Assembly: GCA_902465755.1 (NCBI GenBank)
Contig: CABQOK010000060.1
Coordinates: 1-7,555, forward strand
Direction of reading: 5' to 3'
From: an uncultured Anaerococcus sp.
Lineage (GTDB): Bacteria > Bacillota > Clostridia > Tissierellales > Peptoniphilaceae
Length of the DNA stretch: 7,555 nucleotides
Shown piece after piece: positions 1 through 5,452 of the stretch. Under the pieces are notes generated by a model, which worked only from the letters and a program-made list of their open reading frames with translations, had not been told where the DNA came from and made no database searches. The translations under genes and the position numbers were made by a program. The stretch's first letter is position 1, and each line of letters starts with the position of its first letter.

Positions 1-217
1 TTATTGCAAATTTAAGAAGTCTTTTTGATGTGAACTTGATCCCATCTTTTAGTAAACCTTCAGTATTTATGTAATTATTTAAGATTATTCCAATAAATAA
101 AGCAATTACCGATCCTCCTATAAGATGCATAGGTAATACATTTTCTATAATTTTAGCTATAATAGCGATAAGAATCGCCAGTGCAAATCCTGGTATTATT
201 GATTTAACTTTCTTCAA
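1..217 (-). CDS. YeiH/UPF0324 family membrane transporter (putative sulfate exporter family), 5' part only
   Basis: Partial gene that runs off the window; only the first 72 codons are visible. I chose the TTG at 217-215 because a GGAGG (227-223) lies 5 nt upstream and no ATG is placed better. The protein starts with a short basic segment (KKVKS), then a hydrophobic helix (about residues 8-25), a second hydrophobic stretch LIGGSVIALFIGIILNN (about 34-50), and then GIKFTSKRLLKFAI. This layout, ending in a G-x-x-F-x-x-[KR]-x-L-L-[KR] segment before the next helix, matches my memory of the YeiH/UPF0324 family. Those are polytopic inner-membrane proteins often annotated as putative sulfate exporters without firm biochemical proof. 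It is transcribed divergently from the metallopeptidase at 306. The family call rests on the N-terminal fifth of the protein. Confidence 0.72.
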   Translation of the reverse strand, partial: MKKVKSIIPGFALAILIAIIAKIIENVLPMHLIGGSVIALFIGIILNNYINTEGLLKDGIKFTSKRLLKFAI

Positions 218-243
218 ATTCCCCTCCTTCAAATAATATTAGT

Positions 244-252
244 ATTATATCA
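244..252 (-). promoter_or_regulatory. Extended -10 promoter for the YeiH-type gene
   Basis: Reading the minus strand, TGA-TATAAT (252-244) is a perfect -10 hexamer with a TGN extension. No good -35 is seen 16-18 bp upstream, as expected for an extended -10 promoter. Transcription would start near 237, giving a leader of about 20 nt before the TTG start. An A/T-rich inverted repeat ATAATA-TTAG-TATTAT (233-248) overlaps the -10 and could be an operator. Confidence 0.5.
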
Positions 253-255
253 TAT

Positions 256-283
256 TTGTTTAACTTTAGGGTATAAATATAAG
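256..283 (+). promoter_or_regulatory. Weak candidate promoter for the zinc metallopeptidase gene
   Basis: TTGTTT (256-261) and TATAAG (278-283) are separated by 16 bp and sit just upstream of the GGGAGG ribosome binding site (295-300) of the gene at 306. Both hexamers deviate from consensus. Some promoter is required here because the upstream gene is divergent, but these exact boxes are only a best guess. Confidence 0.33.
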
Positions 284-305
284 GAAAATAAATTGGGAGG
301 TAAAT

Positions 306-1148
306 ATGAAATGGGAAGACAGAAGACGATCCTCTAATGTTAACAGAGGCTCTAAGGCTCCTGTCGCTGTAGGTGGCGGCATTGGCGGTATCGTAATTAT
401 GCTACTCTTATATTTTTTGGGAGTTGATCCTAGTGTAGTAACAAATGAAAATCAACAAGTAAATCAAAATACACAAATAGAATCTAGTGAAGTCTCAAAG
501 GAAAGAGAGACTCTAGAAGACTTCTTGTCAGTAATACTTGCTGATACTGAAGACGTATGGCATGAGAAATTTGAGGAAAATGGCGGAACTTATCATGAAG
601 CACAGATGACTCTTTATCAAGATACAACTAAGACCGGTTGTGGTATAGCCCAATCTAGGATGGGACCTTTTTACTGTCCAGTAGATAAGACAGTATACTT
701 CGATGTTTCTTTCTATGAGGATCTTAAAAATAGATTTGGAGGCGGAGGCGATTTCGCCCTAGCCTATGTACTTGCTCACGAGGTAGGTCACCACGTCCAA
801 AATGAACTTGGTATTATAAAACAAACCAATGACTTAAGACAGAGATTATCAGAAACAGAGTATAACAAGGTGTCTGTAGCTCAGGAACTTCAAGCCGATT
901 ATTTTGCTGGTCTTTTTGCCTACTATGTAAAAGAGAAGGGCTATCTTGAAGAAGGAGATATAGAAGAGGCGATGAATTCTGCTTCAGCAATTGGAGATGA
1001 TAGGATCCAGGAAATGGCAGGTCGTGATGTAGATGTCGATTCCTTCACCCACGGATCTAGTGCCCAAAGAAAAGAAGCCTTCGACTTAGGCTTTAAATAT
1101 CACGATATAGATCATTCTATGAAGTTTTTTGAAGATTTAAATATGTAA
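306..1148 (+). CDS. YpfJ-type neutral zinc metallopeptidase, membrane-anchored
   Basis: A 280-residue protein of the putative neutral zinc metallopeptidase family (Pfam Zn_peptidase, YpfJ type). It opens with the family's basic start MKWEDRRRSSNV and then has a Gly-rich segment and one transmembrane helix (about residues 22-39). A polar linker (about 41-68) leads to the peptidase domain. HEVGHH (158-163) supplies the HExxH-type zinc ligands H158 and H162 and the catalytic E159. QELQADYFAG (193-202) carries the likely third ligand E194 with D198. HGSSAQR (249-255) matches the late HG(T/S)xxQR motif of the family. The paired cysteines C112 and C124 lie in the usual GCG...YCP context. The start has GGGAGG 5 nt upstream. 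It is monocistronic: a divergent gene lies upstream and a convergent one downstream. Most of the protein probably sits outside the membrane. Its physiological substrate is unknown, as for the whole family. Confidence 0.88.
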   Translation: MKWEDRRRSSNVNRGSKAPVAVGGGIGGIVIMLLLYFLGVDPSVVTNENQQVNQNTQIESSEVSKERETLEDFLSVILADTEDVWHEKFEENGGTYHEAQMTLYQDTTKTGCGIAQSRMGPFYCPVDKTVYFDVSFYEDLKNRFGGGGDFALAYVLAHEVGHHVQNELGIIKQTNDLRQRLSETEYNKVSVAQELQADYFAGLFAYYVKEKGYLEEGDIEEAMNSASAIGDDRIQEMAGRDVDVDSFTHGSSAQRKEAFDLGFKYHDIDHSMKFFEDLNM

Positions 1149-1174
1149 AGAGCTCTTTAAAAAATATTAATAAT

Positions 1175-1311
1175 AATCGTACCATAGTTAGAAGCTTCCC
1201 TTAGGGGATTTTACCTTGCCTGACCGCTGGGCCAATTGCAGCCTGCTGGATGACTAAGGATTATTGAAACTTTCCTTTGATCTTCTTCTAACGATAATGG
1301 TACGATTTTTT
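1175..1311 (+). ncRNA. Unclassified long-hairpin structured element (possible small RNA; also a terminator)
   Basis: This gap between convergent genes folds into one long imperfect hairpin. AATCGTACCAT (1175-1185) pairs with ATGGTACGATT (1297-1307). After a small internal loop, GTTAGAAG (1187-1194) pairs with CTTCTAAC (1285-1292). Further in, CCTTAG (1199-1204) can pair with CTAAGG (1254-1259), and CCGCTGGGC (1224-1232) with GCCTGCTGG (1241-1249) around an 8-nt loop. The last helix needs three G-U pairs, which exist only in plus-strand RNA, and a run of T (1306-1311) follows the plus-strand stem, so I favour the plus strand. The minus-strand copy is also followed by a T-rich tract (1176-1161), so the element could stop transcription from both sides. 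The base-paired rod with an asymmetric inner bubble recalls 6S RNA, but I recognise no conserved 6S sequence and it is short for that class. A miniature inverted-repeat element is the other option. No clear promoter was found. Confidence 0.45.
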
Positions 1312-1339
1312 GATTCTGTAATGGCCCCTTATAACTTAG

Positions 1340-3598
1340 TTATTTATTCTTCTTGCTAGCAAATAGAGCACCAGCTGCTGTAAATAAACTTATAGCATAT
1401 CCCATTATTGAAGATACTCCAGTTTTTACATTCTCTCTGCTTTCTTTCTTTAAATATTCTTTAGGCTCTTTATTAATTTTTCTTTCATCTTCCTCATTAT
1501 TTTGATGATTTTGACTATTTCTGACACCTTTTTTGTCTAGATCTTGACTCTCTTTTACAATTTTTGCATCTAGAAATTCTACTTCACAAAGTCTAGTCTT
1601 TAGTACTTCTATTGCTTGGTCAACTTCTTCCCTACTTGCTAACTTATCATTTAAAACTGCCTTAGCTTTATCTACTGCTTCATTGTAGTTTTTAATATTA
1701 GTCTCATCTTCAACTAAAGTTAAGTTTTCTACTTTATCTATCAAGCTTTTAAGACTTTCTTTTCTTACATTTTCTCCTTCAATGTGAGGATTATTTATAA
1801 AATCATTAGTTTTTTCAATTTTATATAAATCAACAACCTTGCCACTTGCATCCATTGTTAGGATAGAGAAGGAGTTTTTGCTAAATCTTAGATTTGAGAA
1901 AAGTTGGCTTCTATCATCGAGACTTTTTGCTACAAACCAAGAGTCTTCTCCTATTGGATTGTAGAATTTCGCTCCGGCAGAACCTGCCATTGTTAAAAAT
2001 AAGGTTCCTCTAGGATTTAATACTTTATTGCCGTCATAATCTAAGCCTATACCATCTACTATCACATTACCGTTTTTATAAATCTTATTGTTAAATGTCT
2101 CAGAATACCAGTCCTTTATTCCTGCATTCTCATTGCTTGGATCTACTCCATAAGCATCTTCAAAGCTTAAAGTCTTCTCACCAGCTAGCATATGTTTGCT
2201 TCTTGTGTAGATATGATCGTGACCGTTTAGGACAATGTCAATTCCATTATCGTTAAAAATTTTAACTAGTTCTTTTCTTCTTTCGATTATATCGAGGTCA
2301 GAAGTGTGAGTTGCTGTTGAGTATGGAGCATGGTGGAAAGAAACTACCTTCCAAGAGAATTTAGCATTTCTTTTACCTTCAGCTTCCTTAATTGCTCTTT
2401 CTATAAATTCTTTGTGTTCATTAGAATTTGTATTGTTAGAGTTTAAATTAATGAAAAGTGTATCGCCATATGTGTAGTAGTAATCTCCAGGAACATATGT
2501 CAAACTACCATCTTCGTTATTTTTAGTAAAAGATCCAAGTTCTGATACATTTGGCAAGTAGAAATGGTCTCTGAATACGGTATTTTGTTGATTGTCGTCG
2601 TTTTTATCCATATATGTTTCATGGTTTCCAGTAACTGTAGAAAAGATTCTTTCCCTAAACATATCATGATCTAGGAAGCTATCGTATTCTCCCTCATATC
2701 CTGCTATTTCTACGTTATCCCCCATAGATAAGTAAAAATGCGGATCCATCTTCATAGCCCTATCTATTGCCTTAGCAAAGTCTATTTTATCTTGGTCTAC
2801 CTTTGCCTGGGTGTTTTTATTTAAACCCTTAGAATCCCAAACACTATCACCTGATCCAATTTGAGGATCCCCAAAATATGCTAGGGAAAATTCGTTGTTT
2901 TCACCAAGAGCTTTGGTCTTTAATGTGTAAGTATCGCTAGTGTATGAAGGCGCTTTGATATAATATGTATATATATTTCCTGCTACTATATCAAGGACAA
3001 CAGTATGTGACATATATCCCTTAGAATCTCCTGTTTGATATACTCGTGAAGCTTTATAAGTTTTACCATCAAATACTAGATAGCTCTGACTGCTCAAATC
3101 ATTTCTTACAAAGTAAGTTATAGCGATTTGATTTTCATTATCCCCATTATTAACTACTATATCCTTGACTGGGTCCGTATTTTCTCTAAGATTGTTTCCT
3201 GCGTAAGCTCCATCCTTTTTGCCGTATTCTCCCTTAGTTTCTTCTAGCTTTTCTTTAACCTCAAGATCGATATTTGTAACATTTTTATCTTCTCCAAATG
3301 TATCTCTATCAGTTTCTGTCGCCCTATTGAACTTATTAGTTCCATCAACTTCTCTAATGTTTTTCTCATTTTTTTCAAATAATACTTCGTCATCTTCCGG
3401 AATATCAGCCTTATAATTATTATAATCGTTGATAAAGTTAGAAAGGTCTTCTATTTCTTTATCTGATAGGCTAGATACTTGAGTTATTTCATTTTCATTT
3501 GTAGTTGAATTTTTCTCATCTGCCCTAACATTTGTACAAAAAGCAGTTGATGAAATAGCACTTATCATCAAGGCAACAAGTAGTTTATTGAATTTCAT
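1340..3598 (-). CDS. Secreted cell-surface metallophosphoesterase (Fn3-like + calcineurin-type domain + FIVAR-like repeat)
   Basis: A 752-residue exported protein. It starts with a signal peptide (basic MKFNK, hydrophobic core about 6-20, probable cleavage after VRA at 26). A charged, poorly ordered stretch runs to about 140. An Fn3-like domain of the kind seen before bacterial purple-acid-type phosphatases spans about 145-230. The calcineurin-type phosphoesterase domain spans about 236-545. Its metal-site motifs are all visible: FGDPQ (242-246, D244), GDN (293-295), GNHE (324-327), FHHAPY (421-426) and NGHDHIYTRS (458-467). A FIVAR-like helical module (about 613-670) follows, then a charged spacer, NVKTG (723-727), a hydrophobic helix (about 728-746) and the basic tail KKNK. 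That end is laid out like a sortase signal but lacks LPxTG. AAAGGAGG lies 4 nt before the ATG. The gene is monocistronic. A phosphomonoester or nucleotide substrate outside the cell is likely, but the exact one cannot be told. Confidence 0.88.
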   Translation of the reverse strand: MKFNKLLVALMISAISSTAFCTNVRADEKNSTTNENEITQVSSLSDKEIEDLSNFINDYNNYKADIPEDDEVLFEKNEKNIREVDGTNKFNRATETDRDTFGEDKNVTNIDLEVKEKLEETKGEYGKKDGAYAGNNLRENTDPVKDIVVNNGDNENQIAITYFVRNDLSSQSYLVFDGKTYKASRVYQTGDSKGYMSHTVVLDIVAGNIYTYYIKAPSYTSDTYTLKTKALGENNEFSLAYFGDPQIGSGDSVWDSKGLNKNTQAKVDQDKIDFAKAIDRAMKMDPHFYLSMGDNVEIAGYEGEYDSFLDHDMFRERIFSTVTGNHETYMDKNDDNQQNTVFRDHFYLPNVSELGSFTKNNEDGSLTYVPGDYYYTYGDTLFINLNSNNTNSNEHKEFIERAIKEAEGKRNAKFSWKVVSFHHAPYSTATHTSDLDIIERRKELVKIFNDNGIDIVLNGHDHIYTRSKHMLAGEKTLSFEDAYGVDPSNENAGIKDWYSETFNNKIYKNGNVIVDGIGLDYDGNKVLNPRGTLFLTMAGSAGAKFYNPIGEDSWFVAKSLDDRSQLFSNLRFSKNSFSILTMDASGKVVDLYKIEKTNDFINNPHIEGENVRKESLKSLIDKVENLTLVEDETNIKNYNEAVDKAKAVLNDKLASREEVDQAIEVLKTRLCEVEFLDAKIVKESQDLDKKGVRNSQNHQNNEEDERKINKEPKEYLKKESRENVKTGVSSIMGYAISLFTAAGALFASKKNK

Positions 3599-3641
3599 AA
3601 TTCCTCCTTTAATATCTATACATATATTCTAGTATTAAAAT

Positions 3642-3670
3642 ATTATATAGATAATAAAATTTTGTAAGAA
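3642..3670 (-). promoter_or_regulatory. Promoter for the metallophosphoesterase gene
   Basis: On the minus strand a perfect -10 TATAAT (3647-3642) lies 17 bp downstream of a poor -35, TTCTTA (3670-3665). It falls between the terminator of the upstream regulator gene and the phosphoesterase start, where a promoter is needed. The untranslated leader would be about 40 nt. Confidence 0.5.
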
Positions 3671-3689
3671 ATATGTTAAATTCTAAATC

Positions 3690-3721
3690 AAAAAAACTTG
3701 CGCTAATTTAAAAGCACAAGT
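3690..3721 (-). terminator. Rho-independent terminator of the PerR-like gene
   Basis: On the minus strand ACTTGTGC (3721-3714) pairs with GCGCAAGT (3703-3696), 8 bp with one G-U pair. The 10-nt loop is A/T-rich and a run of at least six T follows (3696-3690). It begins 6 nt after the stop codon of the regulator gene and separates it from the phosphoesterase gene. Confidence 0.88.
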
Positions 3722-3727
3722 TATAAT

Positions 3728-4183
3728 CTAATCTTTATGTAAACAAATCGGACACAAGCCCCTGTATATTACTTCGACATTGTCTATTTCGTATTCGTCA
3801 AGTTCTTCTGGATAATCTAAGTCATCAACATCCAAATCCTCTATTAAGCCGCAAGACTCACAGATGAAGTGGCCATGATTAGTCTTTTTAAATTCATATC
3901 TCTTACTCGACATATTAAAATCAAGTTCCTTGACTAATTTATGTTCAACTAAAAGATTGAGAGTGTTATAGACAGTCGCCTGACTTATAACTGGATCTAT
4001 CTTCTTTAAATCCTTGTAGATAGTATCTGCTGTAGGATGGGTTGGATGCATTATAAGATAATCCAATATCAGAAGCCTTTGGTGAGAAACCCTTATATTG
4101 TGCTTAGCTAAAAGCTCTCTGAGTTTTGGTAATCTTTGATTGTATTCTTCATTTCTCAACTCGTTAATAATCTTTTCCACCAT
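3728..4183 (-). CDS. perR: Fur-family metalloregulator, PerR-like peroxide sensor/repressor
   Basis: A 151-residue Fur-superfamily repressor. The winged-helix DNA-binding domain covers about residues 18-90, with HPTADTIYKDL (49-59) and the recognition-helix segment QATVYNTLNLL (68-78). The metal-binding/dimer domain follows. The structural zinc site is two CxxC pairs, C108/C111 (CESC) and C144/C147 (CPIC). By alignment from memory with Bacillus subtilis PerR, H49, H103 and H105 match H37, H91 and H93, and D116 matches D104, the residue known to favour PerR-type iron/peroxide sensing over the Glu of Fur. E97 stands where PerR has D85. Together with the strong likeness of HPTAD, ATVYN, LVKEL and SxRYxF this favours PerR over Fur or Zur. 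The N-terminus is about 12 residues longer than B. subtilis PerR. The ribosome binding site is AAAGAGG, weaker than its neighbours'. The gene has its own promoter, an overlapping PerR-box-like palindrome and its own terminator. In the family the apo or oxidised protein releases DNA, derepressing oxidative-stress genes. Confidence 0.82.
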   Translation of the reverse strand: MVEKIINELRNEEYNQRLPKLRELLAKHNIRVSHQRLLILDYLIMHPTHPTADTIYKDLKKIDPVISQATVYNTLNLLVEHKLVKELDFNMSSKRYEFKKTNHGHFICESCGLIEDLDVDDLDYPEELDEYEIDNVEVIYRGLCPICLHKD

Positions 4184-4199
4184 TTGCCTCTTTCTAATA

Positions 4200-4214
4200 T
4201 TAGAATTATTCTAT
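4200..4214. promoter_or_regulatory. PerR/Fur-box-like palindrome in the perR leader
   Basis: TTAGAAT-T-ATTCTAT is a 7-1-7 palindrome with six perfect inner pairs on each side. By eye it matches the Bacillus PerR box consensus (TTATAATNATTATAA) at 12 of 15 positions, counting N as a match. It lies at or just after the expected transcription start of the regulator gene, so bound protein would block initiation. Autoregulation is inferred from this position. Confidence 0.5.
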
Positions 4215-4220
4215 AATACT

Positions 4221-4248
4221 AATATACTTATGTTTTGCAAGTTGTCAA
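4221..4248 (-). promoter_or_regulatory. Sigma-A-type promoter of the PerR-like gene
   Basis: On the minus strand a perfect -35 TTGACA (4248-4243) and a -10 TATATT (4226-4221, 5 of 6) are separated by 16 bp. Transcription would start near 4214, inside the palindrome at 4200-4214, about 30 nt before the start codon. It begins only 7 nt past the end of the rplL terminator T-tract, so the regulator is expressed separately from the ribosomal genes. Confidence 0.72.
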
Positions 4249-4255
4249 ATAAAGC

Positions 4256-4286
4256 AAAAGAAAAGACCCTCACAGAGGGCCTTTTT
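4256..4286 (-). terminator. Terminator of the ribosomal protein operon, after rplL
   Basis: On the minus strand GGCCCTC (4281-4275) pairs with GAGGGTC (4271-4265) around a TGT loop, 7 bp with one G-U pair. TTTTCTTTT (4264-4256) follows. An A-run precedes the stem (4286-4282), so the hairpin can extend and may also act weakly on the plus strand. It starts 11 nt after the rplL stop and marks a true operon end rather than readthrough into rpoB. Confidence 0.9.
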
Positions 4287-4297
4287 ACTTAAACAGA

Positions 4298-4678
4298 TTA
4301 AGCAAGTTCTACTTCAGCGCCTGCTTCTTCTAGTTTAGCTTTTAGTTCTTCAGCTGCATCTTTAGCAACGCCTTCAGCTACTGCTTTTGGAGCTGCATCT
4401 ACTAGTGCCTTAGCATCTTTTAGTCCAAGTCCAGCTGCATCTTTAACAACTTTGATTACGTTGATCTTAGCTGATCCTGCTGATTTAAGAATTACGTCGA
4501 ATTCTGTTTTTTCAGCTGCTGCTGCTTCACCTGCGCCAGCTGCTGCTGGAGCTGCTGCTACTGCTGCTTGAGCTGTTACGTCAAATTCTTCTTCGATTTC
4601 TTTTACTAGATCAGATAGTTCTAGTACTGTAAGTTCTTTGATTTCTTCTAAAATGTTTGTTACTTTTTCGCTTGCCAT
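4298..4678 (-). CDS. rplL: 50S ribosomal protein L7/L12
   Basis: A 126-residue L7/L12, the multi-copy ribosomal stalk protein that recruits and stimulates the translation GTPases. The N-terminal dimerisation and L10-binding helices cover about residues 1-32 ([28 protein letters not shown]). An Ala/Gly-rich flexible hinge follows (about 36-56, including [15 protein letters not shown]). The globular C-terminal domain starts at KTEFDVIL (57-64) and includes the strongly conserved [20 protein letters not shown] segment (71-90) and the closing EEAGAEVE. Length is normal for the family. The start has AAAGGAG 9 nt upstream and lies 28 nt after rplJ. The two genes share the L10-controlled promoter and leader upstream of rplJ. 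It is the last gene of the operon. rpoB, its usual downstream neighbour, is absent. Confidence 0.97.
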   Translation of the reverse strand: MASEKVTNILEEIKELTVLELSDLVKEIEEEFDVTAQAAVAAAPAAAGAGEAAAAEKTEFDVILKSAGSAKINVIKVVKDAAGLGLKDAKALVDAAPKAVAEGVAKDAAEELKAKLEEAGAEVELA

Positions 4679-4706
4679 TATTATATTCTCCTTTAATATT
4701 TATATT

Positions 4707-5258
4707 TTATTCTTCGCCTGCTTGTTCTTTTTTCTCACGTACTGCATCAATAGCAAAGGCAATCTTAGCCACTGTGTTGTTAAGATCTCCTGCAAGTGCT
4801 CTAATTGGTGCTTGTAGTACGTTAGCTAGCATTGAGTGAAGTGCTTCAGTTGTTGGTAATGTAGCAATAGCCATCATTTGTTCACCAGTTTGGAAGTTTC
4901 CTTCTACTACTCCTGCTTTAAGAACTAATTTATCTTTTTCTTCGTCGCCTTCTTTTGTGTAGTCTACTGCTACTTTTGGTCCGTTAACTAAGTCTTCGTT
5001 TGAGAAGATTAGTGCGTTTGAACCCTTAAGTTCATCTATGAGATCATCATATCCTAACTCTTGGAAGGCAAATCTCATCATTGTGTTCTTGTAAACCTTG
5101 TATTCAGCATTCTTTTCTCTGAATTTGTTACGTAGGTCTGTAATTTCTTTTACATCCATACGGTCAAATCCAACTAAAGTTACTGATTGTGCGTTTTCGA
5201 TTTTTTCTTTAATCTCGTTTACGACTTCTTGTTTAGCTGCTATAGCTTTCTCGCTCAC
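4707..5258 (-). CDS. rplJ: 50S ribosomal protein L10
   Basis: L10 (183 residues), the stalk base that binds 23S rRNA together with L11 and carries L7/L12 dimers. I start it at the GTG 5258-5256, giving SEKAIAAKQEVVNEIKEKI, because AGGAGGTG lies 5271-5264 with 7 nt between GGAGG and the start. The frame stays open further upstream, but that part is the untranslated L10 leader. The rRNA-binding domain includes VTLVGFDRMDV, EYKVYKNTMMRFAF and LKGSNALIFS. The C-terminal helix (NNTVAKIAFAIDAVREKKEQAGEE) is the L12-binding arm. In this family the L10(L12)4 complex represses its own operon by binding the leader mRNA, and the sequences for that are present at 5292-5402. The gene follows rplA after a gap of about 194 nt that holds a promoter and the leader. 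Confidence 0.95.
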   Translation of the reverse strand: MSEKAIAAKQEVVNEIKEKIENAQSVTLVGFDRMDVKEITDLRNKFREKNAEYKVYKNTMMRFAFQELGYDDLIDELKGSNALIFSNEDLVNGPKVAVDYTKEGDEEKDKLVLKAGVVEGNFQTGEQMMAIATLPTTEALHSMLANVLQAPIRALAGDLNNTVAKIAFAIDAVREKKEQAGEE

Positions 5259-5263
5259 TCTTT

Positions 5264-5285
5264 CACCTCCTATAGGCTTTGGTAG
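5264..5285 (-). promoter_or_regulatory. Shortened copy of the L10-leader core motif over the rplJ ribosome binding site
   Basis: On the minus strand CTACCAAAG (5285-5277) repeats exactly the 5' half of the L10 leader core (5402-5394), and the match continues as NCTA. It is followed by TATAGGAGGTG (5274-5264), which resembles TATAGGTGG of the leader (5362-5354). Likely pairing is TACC with GGTG, a CC-TATA-GG mini-hairpin inside, and AAAG bulged, the same plan as the main motif with a shorter upper stem. It contains the Shine-Dalgarno of rplJ. Binding by L10 is inference. Confidence 0.45.
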
Positions 5286-5291
5286 GTATAT

Positions 5292-5339
5292 AAAAATCCC
5301 CACATTAGGCAGATTAATCATGCCTACATCGGTGGGGAT
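5292..5339 (-). terminator. Conditional terminator within the L10 leader
   Basis: On the minus strand ATCCCCAC (5339-5332) pairs with GTGGGGAT (5303-5296). Inside it TAGGCA (5326-5321) pairs with TGCCTA (5311-5306) around a 9-nt loop. TTTTT (5296-5292) follows at once. This is a strong intrinsic terminator upstream of the rplJ start, and its left arm is shared with the antitermination pairings, so it works as an attenuator rather than an operon end. Confidence 0.85.
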
Positions 5340-5402
5340 GTAGATTCTTCTTCCCACCTATACGCAATAATTAAACATTTCTGTCTGCGTAGTCTTTGGT
5401 AG
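5292..5402 (-). promoter_or_regulatory. Ribosomal protein L10 leader (autoregulatory mRNA structure)
   Basis: The leader reads CTACC (5402-5398), AAAGA (5397-5393), then TACGCA (5391-5386) pairing with TGCGTA (5366-5361), then GGTGG (5358-5354) pairing back to CTACC. This unequal internal loop with AAAGA on one side is the hallmark of the L10 leader, the mRNA mimic of the L10 site in 23S rRNA. The tip holds ACA-GAAA-TGT, a GNRA loop hairpin (5384-5375). GGTGGG (5358-5353) can instead pair with CCCACC (5336-5331), the left arm of the terminator at 5292-5339. CTACATC (5343-5337) and GATGTAG (5330-5324) form another competing hairpin. Expected logic: with L10 bound, GGTGG is held in the binding stem and the terminator forms; without L10 the alternatives prevent termination and rplJ-rplL are transcribed. 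Confidence 0.85.
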
Positions 5403-5422
5403 CCTGTTTATTTGACTTATTT

Positions 5423-5450
5423 ATTATATCACAAAATAAATTTTTTGCAA
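5423..5450 (-). promoter_or_regulatory. Internal promoter for rplJ-rplL, upstream of the L10 leader
   Basis: On the minus strand TTGCAA (5450-5445) is followed after 16 bp by a perfect TATAAT (5428-5423) with a TG one base before it (extended -10). The start would be near 5416, about 14 nt before the L10-leader core. It begins 3 nt past the rplA stop codon, so rplJ-rplL can be made independently of the upstream genes. Confidence 0.78.
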
Positions 5451-5452
5451 AT

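Noticed and set aside
1147..1158. Palindrome AAAGAGCTCTTT after the metallopeptidase stop as a terminator
   Set aside because: The stem has only 4-6 bp without a proper loop, and A rather than T follows on the plus strand.
1331..1343. 6-1-6 palindrome ATAACT-T-AGTTAT at the end of the phosphoesterase gene as a Fur/PerR box
   Set aside because: It overlaps a stop codon far from any promoter and does not match the box sequence.
3536..3598. Lipoprotein signal with Cys21 in the phosphoesterase
   Set aside because: The residues before the cysteine are T-A-F. Phe at -1 does not fit a lipobox, while VRA-D downstream is a good signal peptidase I site.
5259..5357. N-terminal extension of L10 by 33 residues, starting at a GTG at 5357
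   Set aside because: The GTG lies inside the GGTGG arm of the L10 leader and has no ribosome binding site, while the GTG at 5258 has AGGAGGTG at ideal spacing and gives a normal L10 N-terminus.
5324..5358. H-type pseudoknot combining GGTGGG/CCCACC with CTACATC/GATGTAG
   Set aside because: The order of the arms fits, but no nucleotides are left to cross the 6-bp GGTGGG helix, so the two pairings must be alternatives.
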